Shown: one piece after another, positions 24,601 to 39,600 of the stretch
How positions within the stretch are numbered: position 1 is the first letter of the stretch
Layout: each line of letters starts with the position of its first letter
NCBI GenBank assembly: GCA_023512835.1
Contig: CM042086.1
Coordinates: 10,665,559-10,729,558, forward strand
Reading direction: 5' to 3'
DNA: 64,000 nt
Origin: Taxillus chinensis
Lineage: Eukaryota; Streptophyta; Magnoliopsida; Santalales; Loranthaceae
Notes under the pieces: model-generated
Told to the model about the DNA's origin: nothing
What the model saw: only the letters and a program-made list of their open reading frames with translations
Database searches by the model: none
Made by a program: the position numbers and the translations under genes

Positions 24601-27600
24601 TTTCAACTGCTTTTCATTTATTTAATTTTTTATCAGAAGAATTTATTCAGGAACCACAAATGTGTTATAATTACAAAAGACTACATTGAGATTGTATGTC
24701 TAGCTGGTTCTTATTGTAATCAATATCACAACGAAAAACATCCAAACAAGAGTCCATAGCTTTTCTTTCAGTCTTTGGATGCCACTGATTCATCCTCAAA
24801 TACCAACATTGGGATAGCGCCCAAGTTTGCTGTTGAGTATGTTGCTCCTAGGCTCATCCAAACCATAATTTTATCTCCTACTTGACTGTAATGAACCCAT
24901 TGAAGATCCAGCATAGTATAAACAAAAACCCCAACCAACTACAGTGATAAAGAAGGTGATCAATTCACCTGCTTCATGCACAGTGGATAACTGCTTGTTA
25001 AATGTAGTCCTCCTCTCTGTAGCTGATCCAACACAAAGATCTTGCTCCACACTGCTTCCCAAGAGACAAAGGCAATATGAGAGGGAATTTTATCCCCCCA
25101 TATGACCCTTCATTAAGGCTTAACATTAGTTCTTGTTGCCCTCCAACCTGGTTAGATCTCACTGCTCGTGTGCTGCACCGAATCCTGCTGGCTGAGGTTT
25201 AATTTGACCCTGGTCAACGTCTAAACTACTTAACCTCCCAATCTTGAGCAAGTCGGATAAAGAGAACATTCCAAGTGTTCCTGACCCGAAAATCCATAAC
25301 AAGGCTTTTTTCATGACTGCTATCCCATAAACCAATAGGAAAACCTTGCTGTAGGGGTGGAAATGGGGCAGACTACTCGTAAGGGGCCTGCAGCCTAGCT
25401 TGCAATAGGCTTGGCCCGTTTTCTATATTGATGCTGGCTTGGACCTAATAGCAGGTCTGTTTTAAAAACAAGCCTGAGCCTCTTTATAAAAAGCCTCACC
25501 CATAAGTTGGCCCATTTTTTTAAATAATATAATTATATTATTTTATAATTTATTAATATTTTGTTGTTATTATTTATTTTGTGTCCCTTGTTTCACCTCC
25601 CCCATTGGTATCAGAGTCTTTCTAACTGAAGTGGCCTTTTTCACTTGGGAGGCAGCTTGGGGAAAGAATTTCACCTTTGAGCATGTTCGGAGTCGTGGGA
25701 TACTTGTGATAAGTCGGTGCCCATTCTGCAAATGTACAGAGGACTTTAAATACTACCTTTTGCTGTACTGCCTTTGGTCTGGCCACCTTTGAACCTTTGT
25801 TTTGGTCTTTAATAGTACTTATTTTTGTTGATAAAAGAAAGTAAAAAAAATATTGGCCTGGCCTTTATCTGACTTTTTGTCTTCCAGCCTAACACTATCA
25901 TAATTAATCAAGCTCTGCAACCGATTCAGCTCCTGAACCTCTGGTGCCATCCTTTTCTTTATTGACTTTGGAAATGAACCTTACCCTTTCAATGTCTTGA
26001 AATTGTTGCAAAGCCCTCTCGTCCAGCCCTCTTATTGAAACACCTAAAATACCTTATGTAGCACTCGCTCAGAGACTTGGTCGTCCACATCTCTGTGGTA
26101 CAAGGGGGGTGAAGCATCAAATCCATCTCAACCTTAACAAAAGAAAATAAAATATATAGATTTACGTATGCATGTGAAGATGTAATTGCTTTCCCCACTA
26201 ATTTTCCAGCCTGTGCTTATTCCCTTTACCATCATGAATTGTGCCGCATCGGTTTATAGTTGAGTATATGCACAATTGTTTTGATGGTTAATATTTAATA
26301 ACTGCAATAGATGTTTCTTTCTGCAAGTTCTCAACTCACTAATGAATCTAGTGGTCTTGAAGGCTTGTGTACTATATATTCTTCGCGTTGGTGTAACCGA
26401 TCAAATGACCGAACCTACTCAAAGGGGCTTTTTAGTTCTTTTGGGAAAGCAGGTTTGTGAAGTAAATTATTTTGGATGATTAATTCTTCTGAGTGATTTT
26501 TTTTCCCTGATTGGTTTTTTGAGAAATTTATTTTATTTTTAATTTCATCGCATTTCTGAAATTTTTATGCCAATTTGTAGCTTCAATCATCTGATGTTAG
26601 CCCTTCCATGAAAATTGCTGCATTGCGGACCTTGGCATATACTCTGAAAACACTGGGAGAGGTGAGCCTTCGTCAGATGTAGTATAATTTTGTTCTCTGG
26701 TCCATTTTTGTTGCAGTCCCGCACAATGCTGTACTTTTTTCAAATGCAATGGAGTCATTGAAAGGCAATTTGATGGTTAATTTTATGATTGACTTTGTGG
26801 AACTTTTGTCCCTCATAGAAATGATAGTTTAATTGACTCAAGGGAGCTTTAAGGGCGTATGAATGTAAAAATGCAGATACATTCTTGCCATGTACACAGA
26901 GATAACAGAATTTTACCAACCACACACTCTGGCACAAAGAATGATTAGCATAAAATAGTGAATAATTTTAATGTTGGTTTTGAATGCTTTTGTCTGTTGG
27001 GAATTTATTTCTCTTATCTAATTTAGTTGTCACTGGTATTTTTTGTTTTGATCCCTTTTGTGCCGTCATTTTGTGTCATTAGCTTTGGTAATCTGGTACA
27101 GCATTCCATCTATATATGTATTTTCTCTTGTGCGTTGTGCCTCTTATCTTCTGAATAATAATTTGTTCTAGTATAGTATATGATTTTTGACTTTGGTATC
27201 CCGAATTTTCTGCCAATAGAAAATCTAGAAACATAGTTGTGATCGAAGTTGTAGTTGATTTGTCACTATCATACTACTGTTTTCTATACTGTTTATTATT
27301 TGTAGATGTCTCTATGAAATAACTATATTAGGAATATTATTTTTTTTGACATCTTCAGTTTTGATGTACTTAGCTATCTTTTAACAGGTGCCACTTGAAT
27401 TCCGAGAAGTTCTTGATGACACAGTTGTTGCTTCATTGTCTCATTCATCACAGCTTGTAAGTTTAAAATTCAATCTTTAGATATTTGAGTTTGATACATG
27501 CATATGCTATTTATTATATGTACTGCATATTCGTCATTTGGGAATCATTGCAACTTTCATTTTCTCTGCTGCAAATTTTGAAGTTTTTTTTTTTGAATTT

Positions 27601-30600
27601 TTAATTTTTTATGTTTCCAACTGAAAAATACTTGTTTCAGAGCTGGAAGGGCAATTGTTTTATTTGTAGAGAAGAGAAGAGTACAATTTGGTAATTAATA
27701 TGCGGATTAATCGACAACTCATTTCAACTCCACTCCCAACGTGGTGTATAAATATCACATATGCTTAACTTAAACAAAGACGTGTTGAAAGAAACACTAG
27801 AAACCGTATGAGTCATCATATTAACGAATTGATCTGCTTTCATACCTCTATTTCACCATATTATAGATTATCCTTGTAATTTCTATTAAGCTCAATAGTC
27901 ATTTTTATGCTTGGAAAAATAATACATTTGCGGAAACGACTTCAAATATGTTAGAACACCATTCACAATACCCATGTGATGTTTCCTCCAAACATGCATG
28001 AATCAAATCCTTGTAATAGCTTGATTGTTGCGCATTTGAGCTAATGTTCCTTTTTGAGCTACAATTTCAAGCAAAGGCTAATTTGTCCTATTTAGCTCGT
28101 AAGTTCTTTCAGCTCTCACTAACCTTCACACTAATACTAATTTTCTTTGTTATTATGTTAGTGCTAGAAAATAACTAAATAGGGTGAGAAAATAATAAAA
28201 TTTCAAACCGAAACACCCTAGATTACTTAGTATATAAAATGTTGCTATCAACTCCCGCACACTTAATATGTTATTTCGTCAAAAAACAAGAAAGTAAAAG
28301 GAAAGAAAAGAACTAAAACAAGCAGTCAAGCTTGAAAATGGCATAAAATAAGAAAAGTAAAACATAAAGGTAACACATAGTTTGGATATATTTACACCAT
28401 GCCAAATAAGTAAATAAAACTACATAACCTCAGTAATACAACCCTTAGTTTTTTGTGCAGGCTCTCATTTACTTAGTTCAACAACTATGGAGGTCTTAAA
28501 TGAGTACACAAGTGTAATTTAGCGACTATCCATAAAATAATCATTTAAATGTTCATAGAGTCCTCACAATAGAAACAACACAGCCTCACTCAAGTGGTAG
28601 TCTCACCCCTCTTACCCCCAGATTTGTTAGGTTTTCAGACCGGAAGAAACTAAGTGGCATCCCTCATTGTGGTGACACATCCTATTATACCACTTACCCA
28701 TATGGTTTTGCCTTAGAAAATCATGAGAGGTAAAGTTTCATATTGATGCTCTTACCACAAAATGTAATACAACTCATTCATTTTCCTGTTGGGCTTATGG
28801 GTTGTAGGCACTAACTTGGTGGCTAGGTATTGGGGAATGCTTTTTGTAGATTCTGTCATTGAATTAAGGTTTTGTTCAAGCACAGTGTATGCCTTCTAAA
28901 ATACCATGGAGCATATGCATGGAGATGAATCTTTGTATTTGGACGACTTTCTTTGGTTTCGAACAAACTTTCATATACAGTGCTGTTTTGTCATTTTTTT
29001 GTGTGCTTACGTGCCAATGCCCCTCTACACAGGTGTTGTTTATGTGATTGGCATCGTGAATGGGTAGCCTATTATCTTGCTGTTTTTTTTAATGCAGTTC
29101 CCTTCATTCTTGTTCTTTTGGGAGTATATTTCTCTTACAAGTTGCTTTCCTATAGAATGACAATTATTTTCCTGTATAAAAAATTATTAGATTTTGTTAT
29201 TGTAAGTAGTTCCCAATCACTAGACACAAAATCTTGGAGCTTAAATTGATTGATCCATCTAATGGTAAGGTGAATCCCGCTCAGCTCAGGTGTCCTTTTC
29301 TATTTGCTCTTCAATAAGGCGCATCTGTAATTTTTGTTAAATTTTTATGAGTGAAATGGTGCGACTACTTTTTTGCTGAAAGCCCGTGAGGGAATATGTT
29401 TTTTTGTTGCAATGTTTTAACTCTCATTGGTTTATATTATTATGTTCTTTTTGTCCGAGACTCATTACCCTTTTGCTAGGTACGCATCGAAGCTGCTTTG
29501 GCATTGCGTGCTTTGGCAGAAGTTGATCCCACGTGTGTTGGTGGTTTAGTTTCGTATGGCGTGACAACATTAAATGCTCTGAGAGAAAATATTTCATTTG
29601 AGAAGGTTAGGTTGCAGTTCTTTTTTTTTTTTTTTTTGAGTTCAGGAAGGCTTCCAAATCCGGACAGTGATTGAAAACTAACGTGATCTAGTAGGTTCCT
29701 ATTTATTTTCACTTTCCCTTGTTTGCTTATAATTTTCCATTTCTTTGCAAATATTTTTCCAAGGTAATCCAATATGTTTAGTATACTTCATTTTGTTTAC
29801 CTTGTTTTAATATATTCATTATTAAAAGCACACTTTTTAATAAATTTATGTTTAGTATACTTCATTATGTTTTAATAAATGACTGCTTATGTTATAAAGC
29901 ACACTTTTTTGTTTCGTTTTATTTTATTCTATTCCAGTATTTTTTTGTATAAAAGCTAATACTTAATGCCTTCAGGGAAACAATTTAAAAGTGGAACTTG
30001 ATTCTTTACATGGACAAGCTATAGTATTAGCTGCATTGGTCACCATTTCCCCAAAGTTACCTCTAGGATATCCCGCCAGGTAATGGTATTTGTTTTGTGG
30101 AATATTTGAGTGTAATGGCAATTGATTTTTGTGATATATTTATATATAAACACAGGGATTGACTGGTTCTAAAGCTAATTAATTTGTTCTAACAGTTGTT
30201 CAAAACTACATTTATTTTCGTTTTTATTTTATAAAAGGCAATCATTGTTTTAATGTGTTCTAATGCCACACCCTGTTAGATATCTTCAAAACCTATCTTC
30301 ATGGGCATTAATTTGGTTTACCCTCAAAAACATCTTGTTTTGTAAATTTAATGAGTTTGGTACTGAGTTTGAGTTTAGGGGTATGCAACTAGAATTTAAA
30401 ACTCCACCCGCTTGAAATTCTATTATATTTTTTATTACTTATTAATTATCTCAACAAATCACTTGATTCACAATTTTACAAGTTATAGGTTATGAACTTT
30501 TTATATTTTGTTTACAAAATGCTTTCAATATTGATAACATTAATATTTAGTTAGAAAAATTACTCTTTCTTATTATTGTTGTGAAATTACAAATATATAT

Positions 30601-33600
30601 ACACACACACAATTAGGAGATCTATATTAGTAAATATCCTATTTAAGAAATTAAATATACACTCACATGATCATAAATATATAACATACTTTCATTTGGA
30701 ATTTTTAAAAGCTTCCTGAAAATGACTAGGAACAAACACAGAAGATGACTGAAGGGCAAAAGACTTGTGAGTTTTAGACTAGTGATGATAGGTTATGAAG
30801 TCTAAAATTGGATAAATAACATTAGAAGATGATTTTAAAAATACCAATCTATCAAGTGCTTTGTAGTCATGAAGAGTATATCTTCGGCTTGTTCGATTGA
30901 CTAAATCTAATGGGTCAGAATATAAAATATTATTTGAATTTGAAATTAAAATGAAGATAACCGAAGGGCAAAAACATTGTGAAATTTATATAGGCAATGA
31001 TAGGATATGAAGTAAAAATTAGGATAAATAACATTAAAAGATGATTTTGAACATCACAATCTATGAAGTATTCTACGGTCACGAAGAGGATGTCTTTGGA
31101 TTACAGGATTACCAAAACTTATAGGGTTAGAATATAATATATTATTTGAATTTGAAATTATAGGTGAAAAGTCAAGTACCTTAGTGAGAATTTGTGCTAC
31201 ATGGTCAATCTTATGAGAATATTCTGATGGCATGATAGTATCGTTGAGAGGAGGATTGTAATCGAGAGTATCATTCCATCTTAGTTAATATTTGTCAAAC
31301 ACCAAAGCTCATCTCTCATTTTTACTTGATCAAAGTTTTATTATATTAGAATTGGGAGAAGCTAAAGACTGCCTCTCACTTGAACTTGGAGCTAAGGATT
31401 CCCTCTTACCTATAATAATTGAATTTTCTTCTCTTAAAATTTACACCTTCTTTTCATCTTACTATAGTTTTTTCCTCTTCCTTATTACGAAATTTTCTTA
31501 AAGAAGGACAATAGAGATATCACGAGAAAACTAGGATATTTGCTCACAAAATTGAACATTCATAGACACATAATATTTACCTATAGAAGGATAATAACAT
31601 TTGTAGCCCTTTTGAGAATTAGAGAAACCCAAAAACATACATTTGAGAGCACGAGCCACGTGAGATTAGACTCAGATTTTAATGTTACTGGATTCCTCCC
31701 AATAATACAAACTTGGTCTTTCTCTACCAATGACAGTTGTCATTTTCATGAGATTGTCTTGAAACACAAAATGAGAAAAATAAAAAAGTTATAGAACAAT
31801 TAAAATGTTTGGTAGTTTTACAAATAGAGAGGAGGTAATTTAAGAGGTAGGGAGCAAGTAAGACGTAAGACATAAAAAAAGTGAGTGAGAGCATGGCATT
31901 TTCAGCCCCGATAATTTGCATAGGAGTCCCATTAGTAACTTGGACACACTTGATAGGGAAAGATTTGAGAGGTAATTTGAGAAAAGTTATTAGTCATATG
32001 ATTAGTAGTTCTAGAATTGATAACCCAAGTGTTATCAGTAAAGGAAAGTAAAGCCGATTGAAAAGTATCTTTCTAGAACACGCGAGCCACGTGAGAAGCC
32101 TAAAATAAAAAACTGTTATTTGATGCACCCATTGGATCAAGATGTTGACACTCTTTAATGCAGTAGCGGAAAATGGATGTCAAACAGGAGGCCACCTCTT
32201 GCAACAGTGATTCGGTGACGTTACTGCACCAGCAGCGTCCAGTGGCAGCAACTGGCGGTGGCGGTGAATGTATACCATGGGTGAAAGGAGACTTATTGTA
32301 TCTGTTATTAGATCTGGCAGTATGTTATAATGTCTATTGTAATGATGTTGTTTTTGAAACTTTTCAGTGTTGGTCGTCTCTTGTAATTTTTCTAATCCAA
32401 AAAGCAAGAATAATTTTTAAAAGAGTAACTTAGATTTTATAATAAAATCATTTTTCTTATCACCCTCCGGTATTATGGTTTGATCTTATATGCAACGCAC
32501 ATGTTTTATGGATTCTTAGTGCTTTTCTAGAGTAGATCTTGCATCTCTTTGGTTTTAGAAAATTCCTATATCCCCTTTAACTTCACAAGCTCAAAAAAGG
32601 AGAAACGTTAGTTTGCAGGAATATATTGGTACAAATAGGGTTTGATTCTCCATAAAGGTCAAGCTGTGGTAATTTATTGACTATTGATTCTTGTTGAGTT
32701 CTATTGGTTTTCTGAAAATCTCTGGTCTTTAATTCTGTTTGCGTGCCCAGATTGCCCAGATCAGTGCTTGAAGTTTCAAAGGAGATGCTGGCAGCATGCA
32801 GTCGGATCCCTGTGGTTGCTAATGTTGAAAGAGAAGCTGGATGGTTGCTTTTGGCATCACTACTGGCTTCTATGCCAAAGGAGGTATTAAACATTTTGCT
32901 CAAGCCATTTTCAGATAATGATTTCTTCATTGTATTGCATTTTAGTGGTATTTGTTCGTGCATTTAGGAGCTTGAAGACCAAGTGTTTGATATTCTTTCC
33001 CTCTGGGCCTCTGTATTTAGCGGAAATCCAGAAGATGTAATTAATAACACGGGGGAGATAGCATCTGGAATCTGGTAAGCAGATTCATCATCTATTCATT
33101 GTTTACATAATAGTTGTACTGTGTCAAGAGGCAGCATATGTTTTTACCTACGAAGTTGTCTCAAGGGTAAAGTTTCAGCTCTGTCAATATAATGCTGTGA
33201 CATAACTTCAAAATTTTTACCGATTTAACTATCTATATGCACATTTTTCATAAAGTAACGTAAATTTACTTGTTTTTTTTTAATTTGACTCTCATTATAG
33301 CCCAAAAAAAGAACCAAAAAAATAACAGCAAGAGTCCACAATGCATCACTTTATGTTTTTTCATAAAGTATATGCACATGGTGCTTTCATGAGTCAGCGC
33401 ACGTTTTAGAAGAAGTGAATTAATTTTAGAATTTCAGATTATTTCAAAGCGTAAAAGGGGCTGGGGAGCAGATTCACCATCTTCTTCTACACTAGCTGGT
33501 GGGGCAGGCATCGAAATTTGTTTGCACAATGCTTTGTGTCACATGGATTCGGTTGGGTAGTGTAGGTTTTGAGATTAAAGCTTGAAACAATTTGTGGGTG

Positions 33601-36600
33601 CACAGGAAGGCTAGATGCTTGCTTTGGTTGGTTGCATTTGCTATCTTTTTGGGTCGTTGGTTCTAATGCAATGGGCTGGTGTTTGAAGGTGTTGAGATGG
33701 GTTCAATGGGTTAAAGGGGAGGTGTGGGCTTTTATTTGATGTTGCTGCATGTTTGAGATTGCTTTCCCAGATGAGTGGTTTCATAAGATTTTTTAATCCT
33801 TGTTACCGCGTTAGTGACTTAATAAAAGTTTCTCTTCATGATAAAAAGGGTCTGTGCTGCTGCACAGGGCGCTTAGTGTGTTGTGGATGGCAAACAGGGA
33901 AAATAAATTATTGAGAGTGGATACCTTGTGCGATTCTTCTCATTTCTTCTTGTTTTCTCCTTTTCTAATGGTGGTTTACTAATGAGTACTTGTGTAATAA
34001 ATTATTGGCTTCGCTTGTTTCTTTTGACAGTTTGATGATGTGTATGTTTTTTGAGTCTAGAATCGGTTTGAACTTTTGAATGCACTGAATTATATGGATG
34101 TAATTATAACTTTCTGTCTATTATGTTTTGATTTATTACCTTTTTCGTTTTAGTGTATGGTCTGCTGCAGTTGACGCATTGACAGCATTTGTTAGATGCT
34201 TTGTTTCCCCAAGCACTTTAAACAGTGGAATCTTACTACAACCTGTGGTAGTCTACCTTAGTAGGTATATGATATACATTACCGTGCTTTTCGTGATAAT
34301 ATTTTATGTAATGAAGGTGCTAGCAAACTTTAATATATGATGGAAAGCAGGGCTTTATCCTATATATCATTTGTAGCAGCCAAAGAAATTCCTGATATGA
34401 AGCCTGCTATGGACATATTTATCATCCGAATACTAATTGCATATCAATCTCTACCTGATACAATGATATACAAGACTGATCATTCTCCGATTATTCAAAT
34501 CTGCACAACCCCATTTAGGTAAGTTTTGTATTTCCGTGAAGAATCCTATTCTCTGACATGTTTTTTTTATCTCTCTTTTTAATGTTTCAAGAAAGGGCAA
34601 ACCTTGGCGCAACGGTAACGTTACTACCTATGACCTATAGGTCATAGGTTCAAGTTACAGATAGGTCTCTGGACCCCTTTACTTGCCAGAGCTTCATGCA
34701 CTGGATTTGCCTTTTATAATTTTTTTGAAACTTTCAATTTATTTGCACTTTTTAGTCTTGGTGCATTAAAATGAGTTGCTGTCTCCTCCATATGCGCTAT
34801 GACTGATTGCCTTTCATTTATATTGGGTCACAAAACAGGGATGCACCTGGATGTGTGGAAAGCTCATGTCTGAGATTGCTTTTAGACAAAAGGGATGCAT
34901 GGTTGGGGCCCTGGACTCCGGGAAGGTGTTTTTCTTTTAATTAATAATTTTATTTAATTACTCACTTTGTGGGTTTTAAACCATTTCTTTCCTTTAACCT
35001 TCTTTTGGCTTTGTAATTTAGGGATTGGTTTGAAGATGAACTTCGTGCTTTTGAAGGTGGAAAGGATGGGCTTCTACCTTGCATATGGGAGAGTGAAGTT
35101 GCTACCTTCCCTCAGGCATGAATTAAACTATTTTGGGATTGTTACTATATATAAATTTTGATGTGGGAATGATTTTCTTAGATTTGTTTATTGTGTACTT
35201 TATTTTTACATTTTTTGTATTGCTTTCCTTCATAACGATGGCGGTGGCCCGACCTCATTTGGTTCGGTGGGCATCTGTTTGTCGGTCCCTTGCTCACGGT
35301 GGTCTCACTATCAAGCGTATCCATCGGTTTAATGCGGCTCTTCTTGGTAAGTGGCTTTGGCAGTTCGGGCTTGAGAAGGCTGTCTTGTGGCGGCAAGTGA
35401 TTGTGGTGAAATTTGGTGCCTTGGAGGAGGGTTGGATGTCTCGGGTCCTGCGTAGGCCTCATGGTGTGGGCTGTTGGAAGGCTATCCGTTCATGATGGGA
35501 TTCCTTCTCTCAATTGGTGGCTTACGTTGTGTGGGATGGCTCTTCTATTCGGTTTTGGGATGATATTTGGTGTCGTCAGGTGCCTTTGAGGGAGGCCCTA
35601 CCTGGAGTTATACCGTCTTGCTTGTCGCAAGGATGGTTGTGTGGCTGATTTTCTACAGGCTCGTGAGGATTCCTTGTATTGGGAGGTGTCTTTTTTGCGT
35701 CCGGCCCAGGATTGGGAGTTGGAATCCTTTTCCTCCTTCTTTGCTCTTTTGTATTTCAGTCGCCCTTCCCGGACCGCGCTGGACCGGTTGTGCTGGCGTC
35801 TTGCTTCGATGGTTGGCTTTAGTGTGCGGTCCTTATATTCTCTTCTTATCCTGGACGCCCCTCTTTGCTTTCCGTGGAGGTTGGTCTGGAAGGTTCCGGT
35901 CCCTCCTCGGGTGAGTTTCTTTGTTTGGTCTGCGGTGCTTGGGAGGATCCTTATGGCGGACAACTTGCACTGTCATGGTATGGTGGTGGTTAGTCATTGT
36001 TTCTTGTGTCAGGCGGACGCTGAATCTATTGATCACATTTTTTTCATTGTCCGTTTGTCCGGGAGCTTTGGAACATGTTTCTTGGTTTGTTTGGGCTTCC
36101 TCGTGTGATGCCTTGGGGTGTTGATTTATTTTCATGCTGGGCTGGTTGTGTGGGTCGCCAGTTGCCACTTTGGCGTATTATTCCTGATTGTATCTTGTGA
36201 TGTCTTTGGCACGAGTGGAATACCAGACTGTTTGATAATCGCGCGCTTCGCGTGATGGAGCTTAAGGCTTGTGTCTTGCGTTCTCTTCTTGGGTGGCTCT
36301 CTGTCTCGGGTTCATGTTTTTCTTGTATTGTGGATGTTGTTGATGAGTGTTCCTTTTGATTTGGGTGTTGCTCGTTTGTTATTTCTTATTCTTTTGTTAC
36401 TTCTCTCTTAGTGCCCTTCTTGTGTATTTTGTTTTTAATAAAGTTTATTCTTACCTATAAAAAAAAACATTCGTCACATCAAATTATCATAATCGCAATC
36501 TTATCTGGTTTTAAGAGAAAATATAATTCTAATAGTATTCATGTTGGCCACAGGAGCAAAGGTTTCTTGGTAGTCAATCTTATGCTCAGAGAAACCTGTG

Positions 36601-39600
36601 ACAATTAATTTGGCCTTGTATCTCTTAATTATCTCATGGCTTCTCATTGAATTTTTTTTTTATAGACCTTCGTTTCTTTTATCATGGCATGCTATCATTT
36701 GGAAATGACTAATAATAAGAACAAAAAATAGCTAAAGAACAATTAGAAGATGATTTTGAAAACCTAATCTCGTGCTCGTTATCTTGCTACTCAAGAGTTC
36801 ATTTGATTACATATTCTCATACTTGGTTATGGCTCTCAGAAAGCAATGATGTTTTTTTTTTTATTTATTTATGATAATAAGGTTATTATTGAGATAGCTA
36901 ATAATCCAGTAGAATATGATCATATCAAGCATATTAAAATCGAGAGAAATTACATTAATGATATGATCACTCATGTAATTTTTTATGGTTTTTTTCACAT
37001 GTATTTATTGAAGTTGGACATGTATGATATTTATGTACCAACTTGAAGGGGAGGGTTGGACTAATTTGTTAATGAGCTGTAATATTTAATTGCATATTTG
37101 AGTGTATATTTTGGTTATCTAGTGAGGGTTTCTTCCTATGTTGGCCACTCCTCAATTGTTTATATATGTTTGTATTTTCTTAGTGAAATAATAAGAAAAA
37201 ATAATCATTCCTATATTCTGTTTCTACTCATTTACCATTTTGACATGTTTTAGGGCAATTTTCTTTGTATATTAAATGTTTGCAATTTCTAAATGAATCT
37301 GGAGGTGGATTTTGCCGTATATATGGTGGCTAATTTGTGTCACACTGAACGACAAACCTAGGGTCTTAGAATCACTTTTTTGAACAGTAGGATAAGTAGC
37401 CAACTCAACGTTAATTGTGTATTCTGTTGGTGCCAATTTAACTGAGGCTACGTTTAACTTTAATTATAAAGGCGGATACCATAAGCAAGACAGTGGTGAA
37501 CCAGATGCTACTCTGCTTTGGAATCATGTTTGCCTCACAAGTAAGTGAATACTATATTGTTTGGCTGCTCTTCATTGTATTATGAGTATTGGATATTTGT
37601 ATTCTTAATTTTGATTTTTATGTTCCAGGATTCTGGTGGGATGTTTTCTCTTCTTGGTATGATGGAGCAATGTCTAAAGTCTGGAAAAAAACAACCGTGG
37701 CATTCAGCCAGTGTCACCAATACTTGTGTGGGATTGCTATGTGGATTGAAGGTTCTTCTGTCTCTGTGCTTGTTTAATTTATTACATGGATTCTCATTTT
37801 CTGGGTTTGATCTGTGATGTTATTTGGTTCTGCAGGCTTTACTTGCTCTACGTCCCCAGCCATTAGCACTAGAGATATTAAATTCAGCTCAGACTATTTT
37901 TCTGGTAGCTTTTTGCCTCATGCTAGTATTCATGTTCTTTATGACGAAAGATTTTATTTTTTTTGTTATTTTTCGTATAATAATGTTTTGAGAAATTAGT
38001 TATATTCCCTTAAAAAAGTAAATGAATAGAAGTTTTATGGAAAGGCGATGACGAGATAGAGGAGATAATTGCAGCATGGAGAACTTCCTGACGCCTAGAA
38101 CCACTTATAATTTTGAAATTAGAAGAAATTGAAGTCCACACAAACTATGACAAACAAACAAAGACCTCAAACTTTTAATTTATTAGAATTAATATGATAA
38201 TATCACAACTCAATTACCTAGAATTAATATGATGCAAATGATCTTTCCTGAAGCATTGTTTCCTTCCTGAGGGCCAAAGAATGAACAGAGTGATCTCCAA
38301 AATCGTTAGTTGAGCAAGAATTCCGTAGTTTGTTGTTGCTTTTGTTGAGGCTTGATTTTATATTGGCAGGGGATTCTTGCTGAAGGGGATATATGTGCTT
38401 CTCAGCGTAGAGCATCTGCAGAAGGTCTTGGTCTTTTAGCTCGTCTTGGAAATGATATCTTTACTGCTCGGATGGTCAGTGACATGCTTCAATATCTAAA
38501 AGTTATTGTGCTGTTGTGATTGTAGTAGTCTCATTTCTGTAAATTCGTCTCATTTTTTCCCATTTCATGAGGATGTTTTGAAATGTTATCTAAAAACTGT
38601 CTCTGTTGATTAGCAGACTAAATTGCTGCTTGGTGATATCACTGTTACAACAGATTTAACATATGCTGGATCAATTGCTTTTGCACTTGGCTGTATTCAC
38701 CGCAGGTACCCTTTTTTTGTACTGTTCTTTTCCTTTCCTTTCCTTTTGTGTTTCCATGTTTAACTGGTCTTTTGACATTCAAATTTGGGAATGCAGTATA
38801 GGCGCCGCTCTAGAAATTAAATATATTTCCTTTTTTTTTTCGTGGTTCCATTTTTACTCAAAATTTCACACTTTTTTTTTGGTTTTTTGTTTTGTCTTGT
38901 CTTTTGTAAACCGAAGTTATGATATTTTTAGTTGTAGGCATTACTTTTTGTGTTCATGGGAGACTATCAAGACAGTTGTTATTCACTGTATGCGGGAATT
39001 TCATGAAAATGTCAGGTTTGTTGCTATCCTGAACCCAACTTTTTTGGTCCTGATTCCTAAAATCAATGGGGCCGATTGAGTTGGGGATTCCTGGCCAATT
39101 AGCGTGGTGGGGTGTTTGTAAATTTATTGCCTAGGCATTGGCCTCGTGTCTGAAAGGGGTTTTGAAACAAGTGATTGGGCCAGCACAACATGCATTTGTA
39201 GGAGTTTGGTAGATCTTGGATGTTGTCGTAGTTATAAGGTGTTGGCCCACCTTTTCCTGGGCCTCCAAATGCTTTCACCAAGGGGATCATCTATCTCTGC
39301 CCTTTTTCTTATTTGTCATGGAAGTGTTTCGCTGAATTGTGTGGTGAGCAGTCACCCACGGGCTTTGGAAGGCCGCTGAGCTTGGTCGTGGCTTGGGAGC
39401 AATTGGGGTGTCTGAGCTTCGTTTTGCTGATGATACATTGATTTTGTTGTGATATCAAGATGGATAATATCATAACATAACTCAAGGGCTGTGCTCTTGT
39501 GCTTTGAAGCGGTGTCGAGGCTGCACATAAGTTTGACTAAAAGTGATTTGGTGGCTTTGGCCGTTGGGGTTGATGGCTATTTTCTCTTTTGGCTGATGTG

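Noticed and set aside
35178..36168. Minus-strand frames around 35.2-36.2 kb
   Set aside because: Antisense to a LINE ORF2 fragment that reads well on the plus strand.
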